From Nemertoderma westbladi (lineage: Eukaryota > Xenacoelomorpha > Nemertodermatida > Nemertodermatidae): a stretch of 55,687 nt of DNA. The notes under the pieces were generated by a model. That model did not search any database, had not been told where the DNA came from, and saw only the letters and a program-made list of their open reading frames with translations. Positions 1-8,933 of the stretch are shown in pieces. Position 1 is the first letter of the stretch; the number at the start of each line of letters is the position of its first letter. A program made the position numbers and the translations under genes. The stretch is from contig JAUCBJ010001167.1 in NCBI GenBank assembly GCA_032718475.1, positions 1 to 55,687 of the forward strand. The letters run 5' to 3'.

Positions 1-3000
1 AATACTCAGTTCATCTCTGGTTAAAGATGAGGCTCTGAGGCGGGCGTGTTATGTGGTAATGTATTTATTAAAAAATAAATATTCTTTAACATTAATTTCA
101 ACATTACGGATTGGCGAGATTTAAGGATGACGTGAGAGTTTCGCCATGCAATTGTTCCAATTGATTTAATTAATTATTAATCGGGGTTTCTGGATTCCAG
201 GGACTATCCAATCCATTCACGTCGCTCACAACATCGACTCAGGGCGCGGTGGTCTGATTGACAGACGACCTCAGATTCAGTGATTGTGTATAACAGTACA
301 ACAGTTTGGATAGTTGCTGAACCACATGATCCCACAAAAAAGTCTAACTATCATAAAGTACAATTGAAATTGTAAATTGTATGTTAATAATAATTAAATT
401 ATCTAAGTTTGAATATTATTTCTTTGACATAACTGGAAAAATAACATAAAGGGTAGGTTTAGATCCTATTAGCTTTATAACCATGTGGGTATAGGTTTGG
501 TTCCTATTGGCTGATATCCCTGTGCCTGTGGGTATAGGTTTGGTTCCTATTAGCTGATATATATATGTATGTATCGGTTTGGTTCCTATTGGCTGATAAC
601 CCTGTGTGTAATTGTTTGGTTCCTATTGGCTGATACAATGTATGTATAGGTTTGGTTCCTATTGGCTGATAACCCTGTGGGTATAGGTTTGGTTCCTATT
701 GGCTGATATCTCTGTATGTATATGTTTGGTTCCTATTGGCTGATACAATGTATGTATAGGTTTGGTTCCTATTGGCTGATAACCCTGTGGGTATAGGTTT
801 GGTTCCTATTGGCTGATATCTCTGTATGTATAGGTTTTGTTCCTATTGGCTGAAAACCCTGTTTGTAATTGTTTGGTTCCTATTGGCTGATACAATGTAT
901 GTATAGGTTTGGTTCCTATTGGCTGATAACCCTGTGGGTATAGGTTTGGTTCCTATTGGCTGATATCTCTGTATGTATAGGTTTGGTTCCTATTGGATGA
1001 TATCTCCGGATGTATATGTTTGGTTCCTATTGGCTGATATATAAGTATTCTGTATTTATACGTTTGGTTCATATTGGCTGATATCTCTGTATGCATAGGT
1101 TTGGTCCATATTGGCTGATATCTCTGTATGCATAGGTTTGGTCCATATTGGCTGATATCTCCGGATGTATATGTTTGGTTCCTATTGGCTGATAACCCTC
1201 TGGGTATAGGTTTTGTTCCTATTGGCTGATATATCTGTATGTATAGGTTTGGTTCCTATCGGCTGATAAACGAAATGTCCGCGATACTTTATTCAACTAT
1301 GGTGCTAGAGTTGTAGTCATGGCTAAATCTGAAATAACAACTGACATTCCAGAACATTCCAGTTTCACGAACTTGAATTCAGCTCGAGGTCTTGGTGGTA
1401 CATTGTGGATACCAGTGACTTCAGGGGCTGAGGAGAACGTACTTTGCCAATCTTATCCTGAGGTGAGCTCTTTGGCGATCCAGCCATACTAATACAATTG
1501 CATATGGATGCGAACATAAATTTGAAATTTTTTAAGCCCCCCCACTTGCTCTTATAGTGCAGAAGGTTCATACTTCTTAAATTTCACCTGAAAAAATCAT
1601 TGAATAGGTTTGTGTTGATTGATTCACATAGGATATTTACAATCGACATTTTGATGGTGAAGATATTCTAATACACGAGTTCGCTCATGGGCTTCACCTT
1701 ATAGGTGTTGAGCTCAGTAACGCCACATTAGTTGATGAGATAACGGAAACTTACGCTAATTCCAAAGAACTCTGGGAGAACACATATGCGGCTACTAACG
1801 AGAAAGAATATTTCGCCGAGTGTAAGAAATTATTATCTTAATATGGGATCACTAGAATACAGTAGGCAGATATTACGCATGGTTGTTGTTGCTCGTAGCA
1901 TGTAGGTTGTAGTAATTATAATATTTACTATAATAACAGGTACTCAAAGTTACTTTAATGTTAACCAAAAAGTAACAGCACCAAATGGGATACACAATCT
2001 CGTACACACAAGGGAGGAACTTAAAGCGTTCGATATAGCAGGATATATTGTTGTGGAGAAAGTGTTTCCTTGCAAAAATATAATTGTTGACAGGTGTTCC
2101 AATCAAGGTGAGAGAAACATTGACTTCACATTATGTATAGGTAGGTTTCTCAACCTTGTCGATGTTTCCATCTGTTGGTTTTTCTGTTTTTTTCTTAAGA
2201 TCTTCTCTCTTACAAATAACATAATTGGCTGGCCATGGCGCATATTGTTTTCGTTTGGGTTTCTTAGGAATATGCATCTTTTCTGAATCCTGATGGCTTT
2301 AATTATATTCTGGTAGATAGAATCGCGGATTGGTCTTCATCCATTTACTTGAGCAAATCAAAGCCTTTTTAACTCTTTCTGTGTAGGCATCCATTGCTTC
2401 ATTATCTGTTCTATGTTTTTCCCAGAATGAACTGTATGCCTCGCAGTTAATCAGCTGTTCCTCTATTTTAGGCATTACCAGTATTGATATTGGTATTCAT
2501 TTTTTTAGATAAATTTTCCTCAAAAATAAGATTCGAATGCCAGACAAGCGCAAATGGAATCACATTCGACCTAAATGAATTCCACATGGACAATTATCAA
2601 CCATTTACGGAGTCCGCTCTACCGGTTTGTCAAAGTTATTCCAATAGTTGTAACCATTGGGCTATCAGTGGGCAATGTGTATCCAATCCCACAGTTATGC
2701 TTGAAAAGTGCTCCGACTCCTGTAAATGGTGTTTCAAAACATGTATGTTTAGTATAAATACTGTAACATTAATTTATAATTAGTTGTGTTTTCATTAATT
2801 ACCGAAATGTATGTAAAATTGACCTACTTATGCATGTTCGGTTCTATTTAGTACACTCAACTTAACTTAATGCTAAAGAGATTTTACCCAACTCTTATTA
2901 TTGTTTGAAATCCATTGATGGATTCATTAAAGTATAATTTGATTTAGTAGTTAGTTGTTTCGATCAGCGATGAACAATGTGCATTAAATGTACGATGAGA

Positions 3001-6000
3001 TGTGCCTAATATCTATAATGTAATTAATTTAGGAAAAAATAATATTAAATAATTAAAAACTTTCAGTCACTCCGGATCCACCAACAGAAGTTCAAGTTTC
3101 TAATGTGGAAAATGGAAAAGTAAAAGTCGAGTGGAATCCTGGATATAATGGTGATCTACCAAACACATTCACTGTAACAGCAACACCAGTAGGGGGAAAC
3201 AGGTTGGTATCTAATCTACCAAACACATTCACTGTAACAGCAACAACAGTAGGAGGAAACAGGTAGGTATCTAATCTACCAAATATAACAACATCAGTAG
3301 GAAGAAACAGGTTGGTATCTAATCTACAAAACACATCACTGTAACAGCAACAACATCAGTAGGAGGAAACAGGTTGGTATATCTAATATACCAAAAACAT
3401 TCACTGTAACAGCAACATCAGTAGGAGGAAAGAGGTTTGTATCTAATCTACCAAACATCACTGTAACAGCAACATCAGTAGGAAGAAACAGGTTTATATC
3501 TAATCAGCAGTAATCAGTAGTAGGAAACAGGTAGGTATTTATTCTACCAAACACATTCACTGTAACAACAACATCAGTAGGAGGATGAAACGGGTTGGTA
3601 TCTAATCTACCAAACACAGCTGTAACAGCAACTCATTCACTGTAACAGCAACTCATTCACTGTAACAACAACATCAGTAGGAGGAAACAGGTTGGTATCT
3701 AATCTACCAAAAACATTCACTGTAACAGCAACATCAGTAGGAAGATACAGGTTGGTATCTAATCTACCAAAAACATTCACTGTAACAGCAACATCAGTAG
3801 GAAGAAACAGGTTGGTATCTAGTCTACCAAATACATTCACTGTGACAGCAACTCCAATAAGAGGAAACAGGTTGGTATCTAAGCAAGCAAACAGTCGGCC
3901 GAAGCTGGAGGCGACCCGAAGGTTCCTCTTTCGTTAGCTGCTACCCGAGGGTAGGGGTGGGCGCTACTCCTATCCCAAGATTTGCTCCCAGTTATTTAAC
4001 TGGTACTCATTTTATCGACCCCAGTGAATGAAAGGCTGAGTGGACCCTGGTGGGGCTGAACCTACAACCAATAGATTGCAGGCCTGGTGCTCAACCAACT
4101 GAGCTACCCCGCGTTTTGGTTGGTAACTAATCTATGGTAAACATTCAATTCACTGTAACAGCAAAATCAGTAGGAAGAAACAGGTTGATATCTAATCTGC
4201 ATAACTCTTTCACTGTAACAGCATTTCACTTATTGCTTATAAACCATCACGTATAAATGGGTAATGATTTATGACCATGCAAATATGGGGTTTACTGATT
4301 CAAATACATTCCCTAGTTTGGATTAACTGAACTTGCTCTTACTTGCTTCATAAATAGATGAGAAAGGCACGATTAAGTATGTTCGAATTGGTATGTTCGA
4401 TTTGGTGTGTTCGATTTGGTATGTTCGATTTGGTATGTTCCATTTGGATAAATTAATTATATGACGATATTTATTTCATAGGGAAAAACGCGAAGATGCA
4501 AAATCTTTTAGAACCAATGAAACATTTATTATTATTGATACTTTGACTAATGGTGAATCATACACAATATCTGTCGAAGCCAGTACTGTGTTTAAATCAT
4601 CAACATCAGCTGATGCTGTTCCAGAAACGATTTTGTACAGTTTTACTGGTCTGAAGACTACAACAATTACCGATGGTAGAACCAGCGATGGTACTACAAC
4701 TACTACCGAAGTTACTTCTGGAGTTGGAACTGGTAAGTCTGTACAGTTTCAGACTATACAACAATTTCCGATGGTAATCCCAAGCGTTGTTGTTTCAAAT
4801 ATTCGAAAAATAGTATCACTCATTCCATCGTATATAATCTCTGGAGTCGTTGCTAAAGCAAGATCCATATTTTATGCCATCAGATTAGAACTTTTAAGCA
4901 AACTATATGCTAGAACAGTCTCTGGCAACACAATTTTATACTTTTCTAAATCCTCCACAAGTCAATCGAAATCTATCACAAAATCCTTCATAGATTGGTT
5001 GCCTTCACGTTCAAAATCGTCAAACTCAGCATATGTTTGATATGCTGCCTGTGCAATAATAGTGCATCCTTCTTTAGGTAAAGTTTATCTATTTTGCAAT
5101 AATTTGATTAAATTAATTTTGCTCCTCTTATCACTTCCGATCCTAATTTACTAACAGCATCCTTTGGCTTACCTTGTAATTCGAAGTACAGCGCACCTCC
5201 GTTTTTTCCGACAGGTAAACTGGTTACCGAGGCCCATATCTCGAGATCCAGCTTCCACCTCATATAATCCTTTATCTCTATAAGAATGTGGGACTTTATA
5301 GGAAGAATTGTGCTCCATTTCGAGTATAAAATCTGCCAACACCAGTCACTTCTGGCGACCAGTACCGGTACATAATATACTATTGACACATACAGCTATA
5401 ACGCCATATGGTACCGTTTCATTACAATCTAGGCCACTGGGTTGAGACTTCAGTGTTGTTTTAGCATTTATAGTTAACTTTTAATAATGTTTTGTTTAAA
5501 AAAATACAACCCCGCTCTGCTACCATTGATTGTTATTACAGATAGAACCAGCGATGGTACTACAACTACCACCGAAGTTACTTCTGGAGTTAGAACTGGT
5601 AAGTCTGGTGTTTTAAATTCTAGGTTAATTCAGCATACAGTACTGCAATAATAATAAATTGCATGTAGTTGTGCAGGGATAGTGCAAAGATATTAATATT
5701 TGCAAATAATGCTAAAAGAAGTGTGTACCATATAATTGGTTTTGGTCTCCGCCTTCTTCGTTAGGATTGTTGGAAATGGAGTTGCATTGCCGTGGGTAAG
5801 AAATGCATCATCTTGGGAAAACCCTAGACCCCAAGTGTTCTATGGTGCGCGATAGAGAAATATATATTGGTAGTCAGGAGGTCATATAAGGGTAACATTA
5901 GGCAGGAAATTTGTTGCGTTTTACAGTAATCATTAAGTCGTTTTGAACGGTAGTACACAACCACATTCTATGGAACTCCAATCCCTTCCACTCGTGTTGC

Positions 6001-8933
6001 TATCACTACTGCGATCCCCCCCACTCGTGTTGCTATCACTACTGTGATCCCATCCACTCGTGTTGCTATCACTACTGCGATCCCCTCCACTCGTGTTGCT
6101 ATCACTACTGCGATCCCTTCCACTCGTGTTGCTGACACTACTGCGATCCCCTCCACTCGTGTTGCTATCACTACTGCGATCCCTTCCACTCGTGTTGCTG
6201 ACACTACTGCGATCCCTTCCACTCGTGTTGCTATCACTACTGCGACCCCTTCCACTCGTGTTGCTATCACTACTGCGATCCCCTCCACTCGTGTTGCTAT
6301 CACTACTGCGATCCCTTCCACTCGTGTTGCTTACACTACTGCGATCCCTTCCACTCGTGTTGCTATCACTACTGCGACCCCTTCCACTCGTGTTGCTATC
6401 ACTACTGCGATCCCCTCCACTCGCGTTGCTATCACTACTGCGATCCCTTCCACTCGTGTTGCTGACACTACTGCGATCCCTTCCACTCGTGTTGCTATCA
6501 CTACTGCGATCCCCTCCACTCGTGTTGCTATCACTACTGCGATCCCTTCCACTCGTGTTGCTGACACTACTGCGATCCCTTCCACTCGTGTTGCTATCAC
6601 TACTGCGACCCCTTCCACTCGTGTTGCTATCACTACTGCGATCCCCTCCACTCGTGTTGCTATCACTACTGCGACCCCTTCCACTCGTGTTGCTATCACT
6701 ACTGCGATCCCTTCCACTCTTGATGCTGTCACTACTGCGACCCCTTCCACTCTTGATGCTGTCACTACTGCGATCCCTTCCACTCGTGTTGCTGACACTA
6801 CTGCGATCCCTTCCACTCGTGTTGCTATCACTACTGCGATCCCCTCCACTCGTGTTGCTATCACTACTGCGATCCCTTCCACTCGTGTTGCTGACACTAC
6901 TGCGATCCCTTCCACTCGTGTTGCTATCACTACTGCGACCCCTTCCACTCGTGTTGCTATCACTACTGCGATCCCCTCCACTCGTGTTGCTATCACTACT
7001 GCGACCCCTTCCACTCGTGTTGCTATCACTACTGCGATCCCCTCCACTCGTGTTGCTATCACTACTGCGATCCCCTCCACTCGTGTTGCTATCACTACTG
7101 CGACCCCTTCCACTCGTGTTGCTATCACTACTGCGATCCCCTCCACTCGTGTTGCTATCACTACTGCGATCCCCTCCACTCGTGTTGCTATCACTACTGC
7201 GACCCCTTCCACTCGTGTTGCTGCCACTACTGCAATCCCTTCCACTCGTGTTGCTATCACTACTGCGACCCCTTCCACTCGTGTTGCTATCACTACTGCG
7301 ATCCCTTCCACTCGTGTTGCTGCCACTACTGCAATCCCTTCCACTCGTGTTGCTATCACTACTGCGACCCCTTCCACTCGTGTTGCTATCACTACTGCGA
7401 TCCCTTCCACTCTGTTGCTGCCACTACTGCGACCCCTTCCACTCGTGTTGCTGTCACTACTGCGATCCCTTCCACTCGTGTTGCTGCCACTACTGCAATC
7501 CCTTCCACTCGTGTTGCTATCACTACTGCGACCCCTTCCACTCGTGTTGCTATCACTACTGCGATCCCCTCCACTCGTGTTGCTATCACTACTGCGATCC
7601 CTTCCACTCGTGTTGCTATCACTACTGCGATCCCTTCCACTCGTGTTGCTATCACTACTGCGACTCCTTCCACTCATGTTGCTATCACTACTGCGATCCC
7701 TTCCACTCTTGTTGCTGCCACTACTGCGACCCCTTCCACTCGTGTTGCTGCCACTACTGCAATCCCTTCCACTCGTGTTGCTATCACTACTGCGACTCCT
7801 TCCACTCGTGTTGCTATCACTACTGCGATCCCTTCCACTCTTGTTGCTGTCACTACTGCGACCCCTTCCACTCGTGTTGCTGCCACTACTGCAATCCCTT
7901 CCACTCGTGTTGCTATCACTACTGCGACTCCTTCCACTCGTGTTGCTATCACTACTGCGATCCCCTCCACTCGTGTTGCTATCACTACTGCGATCCCTTC
8001 CACTCGTGTTGCTATCACTACTGCGATCCCTTCCACTCGTGTTGCTATCACTACTGCGACTCCTTCCACTCATGTTGCTATCACTACTGCGATCCCTTCC
8101 ACTCTTGTTGCTGCCACTACTGCGACCCCTTCCACTCGTGTTGCTGCCACTACTGCAATCCCTTCCACTCGTGTTGCTATCACTACTGCGACTCCTTCCA
8201 CTCGTGTTGCTATCACTACTGCGATCCCTTCCACTCTTGATGCTGTCACTACTGCGACCCCTTCCACTCGTGTTGCTGCCACTACTGCAATCCCTTCCAC
8301 TCGTGTTGCTATCACTACTGCGACTCCTTCCACTCGTGTTGCTATCACTACTGCGATCCCCTCCACTCGTGTTGCTATCACTACTGCGATCCCTTCCACT
8401 CGTGTTGCTATCACTACTGCGATCCCTTCCACTCGTGTTGCTATCACTACTGCGACCCCTTCCACTCGTGTTGCTATCACTACTGCGATCCCCTCCACTC
8501 GTGTTGCTATCACTACTGCGATCCCTTCCACTCGTATTGCTATCACTACTGCGATCCCTTCCATGCATGTTGCTGTCACTATTGCGACCTATCTATTGTT
8601 TATTGTTTTGGTTCTTTTCAACTCGCCTCGGTAACCTTCTTTACTAACCTGCCTACAAGTAGCTGTAGCTGTAACATTTACCCCCTAGATATTTGTCGTT
8701 GCCAACCATTTAAATAATTCTTTCATGCAGAAAACAACGATGCTCCTGCAGTGATGGCTCTGATTCTTGTAGCTATTATAGTGGTTGCTAACGGTGATGA
8801 AGAACTCGTTAATATGGGAATATTTTCTTCTTACTTGTATTTATCGCACACACACTATATATTATTCAAGTATTCCACACTCAGATGTAAAAGGTTGGTT
8901 AGTGCCATAATGTTGAATGTTCAACAAAAGTAA
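1..8933 (+). CDS. Gene copy 1: HEXXH metallopeptidase with ShKT and FN3 domains, 5' end outside window
   Basis: Exons read from the sequence: tail of exon 2 (1-55), 1247-1462, 1632-1821, 1940-2107, 2509-2742, 3067-3202, 4482-4732, an extra duplicated exon 5542-5598, and a membrane exon from 8731. All introns are GT..AG and phases agree with copy 2 (0, 0, 1, 1, 1, 2, 1). In order the protein has an N-terminal domain, a zinc site (HEFAHGLHLIG), a six-Cys ShKT domain, an FN3 domain, a Thr-rich stalk and a hydrophobic stretch. It is probably an extracellular membrane-anchored peptidase; the substrate is unknown. The 3' end is unsure. The membrane exon either reads through to TAA at 8931-8933 or splices at the GTGATG at 8794. 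Its hydrophobic run is only about 14 residues against about 24 in copy 2, so the 3' part may be decaying. Introns hold minisatellites, a SINE and a gag relic. Confidence 0.82.
452..1246 (+). repeat. 37-bp minisatellite made of an exon 3 acceptor (copy 1 intron 2)
   Basis: About 21 units, mostly 37 bp with some of about 35 bp. Each carries TATAG|GTTTGGTTCCTATTGG followed by CTGATA and a variable tail (AACCCTGTGGG, ATCTCTGTATG or ACAATGTATG). The block equals the real exon 3 start: acceptor, then GTT TGG TTC CTA and GCT GAT. CTGAT also fits a branch point for the next unit. The tail variants alternate, indicating higher-order duplication. Copies 2 and 3 lack the array at this place. Confidence 0.9.
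1247..1462 (+). CDS. Copy 1 exon 3 (N-terminal part of peptidase region)
   Basis: The exon is 216 nt, phase 0 on both sides, and encodes 72 residues beginning VWFLSADKRNVRD and ending QSYPE. Copy 2 exon 3 has the same length, phase and pattern (VWFLMADRRDLRD), but the sequences differ clearly. The acceptor TATAG is the last of about 20 near-identical copies in the minisatellite just upstream. Only this last one leads into the open frame. Confidence 0.88.
1632..1821 (+). CDS. Copy 1 exon 4: zinc-binding HEXXH exon
   Basis: The exon is 190 nt, phase 0 to phase 1. It encodes the motif I-H-E-F-A-H-G-L-H-L-I-G, a typical zincin helix with two His ligands and a catalytic Glu. It ends in N-E-K-E-Y-F-A-E, whose Glu is a candidate third zinc ligand as in gluzincin-type peptidases; that assignment is inference. 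The donor is GTAAGA. All presumed catalytic residues are intact, so copy 1 could still be an active enzyme. Confidence 0.88.
1940..2107 (+). CDS. Copy 1 exon 5 (end of peptidase domain)
   Basis: The exon is 168 nt, phase 1 to phase 1. The peptide starts with a split Cys codon followed by TQSYFNVNQK and contains FDIAGY and KVFPC. It matches copy 2 exon 5 in length and pattern (TQSFFNVNQE, FDISGY, KVFPC). It completes the domain begun by the HEXXH exon and precedes the ShKT exon. Confidence 0.86.
2131..2475 (-). pseudogene. Antisense coding relic in copy 1 intron 5, unrecognised
   Basis: On the minus strand a frame of 115 codons starts at ATG 2473-2475 (MPKIEEQ...) and runs to TAA 2131-2133 with one internal stop at 2299-2301. 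Its composition is protein-like: charged, Lys-rich, with Trp, Tyr and Pro, and motifs such as FWEKHRTDNEAMDAY and KWMKTNPRFYLPEY. It nearly fills the 401-bp intron. I do not recognise the family. It may be part of a transposon protein or a retrocopied host mRNA. It has no counterpart at the same place in copy 2. Confidence 0.4.
2509..2742 (+). CDS. Copy 1 exon 6: ShKT domain
   Basis: The exon is 234 nt, phase 1 to phase 1. After a linker the last ~37 residues form an ShKT domain with six Cys (VCQSYSNSC, GQC, EKC, DSC, KWC) and the usual Trp and N-P residues. ShKT domains are small disulfide-knotted modules found alone in cnidarian channel blockers and, more often, as extra domains on secreted metallopeptidases. 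The second role fits here. The donor is T|GTATGT. Confidence 0.88.
3067..3202 (+). CDS. Copy 1 exon 7: first half of FN3 domain
   Basis: The exon is 136 nt, phase 1 to phase 2. The peptide begins TPDPPTEVQVSNVENGK and includes an E-W-N-P segment typical of strands A to C of an FN3 domain. It ends at AACAG|GTTGGT. Only about two bases differ from copy 2 exon 7, far closer than neighbouring exons. The terminal ~50 bases plus donor are the seed of the repeats that follow. A second in-phase donor, AACAG|GTAGGT, lies 60 nt downstream at 3262 and is a better match to consensus; using it would add 20 residues. Confidence 0.86.
3203..4220 (+). repeat. 60-bp donor-containing minisatellite in copy 1 intron 7
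   Basis: About a dozen irregular units of the same 60-bp family as in copy 2 intron 7. They begin exactly at the exon 7 donor and are split by a SINE near the right end. The units are more diverged than in copy 2, with many small deletions, so this looks like the older or less homogenised array. Confidence 0.88.
3883..4117 (-). mobile_element. tRNA-derived SINE
   Basis: On the minus strand the 5' end reads like a tRNA: box A TAGCTCAGTTGG, and box B within GGTTGTAGGTTCAGCCCC. A body with GGGGTCGATAAAATGAGTACC follows; similar text occurs in conserved central domains of animal tRNA SINEs such as the cephalopod type (from memory, not searched). GGTTGGTATCTAA (3870-3882) and GGTTGGTAACTAA (4118-4130) flank it and can be the target duplication, though this word is also part of the 60-bp unit. 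Confidence 0.75.
4378..4447. repeat. ~15-bp tandem repeat in copy 1 intron 7
   Basis: Five units of about 15 bp around TGTTCGATTTGGTA, ending 34 bp before the exon 8 acceptor. No function is seen. Confidence 0.7.
4482..4732 (+). CDS. Copy 1 exon 8: second half of FN3 domain plus Thr-rich stalk
   Basis: The exon is 251 nt, phase 2 to phase 1. It contains IIIDTLTNGESYTISVEAS, the F and G strand region of FN3, then a Thr-rich stretch (TSDGTTTTTEVTSGV). The first part aligns with copy 2 exon 8 (IIDTLTIGESYAISVKAS). The Thr-rich end is longer in copy 1 and looks like an O-glycosylated stalk. The donor is G|GTAAGT. Confidence 0.86.
4750..5390 (-). pseudogene. Decayed copia-like gag fragment in copy 1 intron 8
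   Basis: Minus-strand frames show a pattern known from Ty1/copia gag (UBN2-type) proteins. A W-K-L-D-L-E-I-W segment comes first, then ELQGKPKDAVSKL, then a downstream piece with QAAYQTYAEFDDFERE and MKDFVIDF in another frame, and later VLPETVLAYSLLKSS. At least one frameshift and two stops break it. It lies between the exon 8 end and its duplicate at 5542. The family call rests on recalled motif patterns only. Confidence 0.55.
5542..5598 (+). CDS. Copy 1 extra 57-nt exon, duplicate of the stalk end
   Basis: This segment repeats about 66 bp of the end of exon 8 plus its donor (compare 4677-4743) with two or three differences. It lies behind a usable acceptor, ATTACAG. It is phase 1 on both sides, so including or skipping it keeps the frame and adds 19 Thr-rich residues. 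Copy 2 has no equivalent. A copia-like gag fragment lies between the two copies. Confidence 0.6.
5972..8590. repeat. 33-bp minisatellite, ~79 units, in copy 1 intron
   Basis: The unit is 33 bp (core CACTCGTGTTGCTATCACTA then CTGCGATCCCTTC), so every frame reads as an 11-residue repeat: IPSTRVAITTA on the gene strand, VEGIAVVIATR on the other. Variants switch at a few sites (TATC/TGAC/TGCC; GATC/GACC; CTTCC/CCTCC) in blocks, a sign of higher-order duplication. One unit near 7410 is a base short and breaks the long + frame. The long open frames here are caused by the period and are not treated as genes. Confidence 0.92.
8731..8933 (+). CDS. Copy 1 membrane exon (3' limit uncertain)
   Basis: After acceptor TTTCATGCAG the phase 1 frame reads ENNDAPAVMALILVAIIVVA, then NGDEELVN and on to TAA. 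The place and phase match the transmembrane exon of copy 2. The hydrophobic run is short and no basic stop-transfer cluster follows directly. A possible donor, AACG|GTGATG, would end the exon at 8793. The true terminal exon is therefore not fixed. Confidence 0.5.

Noticed and set aside
452-1246. CRISPR-like array of regular repeats
   Set aside because: Direct tandem units without unique spacers in a eukaryotic intron; the repeat equals a splice acceptor and exon start.
2484-2783. Free-standing ShK toxin gene
   Set aside because: The ShKT sequence is an internal exon with acceptor and donor in phase with a metallopeptidase gene, and copy 2 has the same arrangement.
6044-8647. Very long open frames on both strands in the 33-bp array (up to 867 codons)
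   Set aside because: A period that is a multiple of three keeps every stop-free frame open. The + frame changes its repeat peptide at a 32-bp unit near 7410, and there are no start or splice signals that fit.
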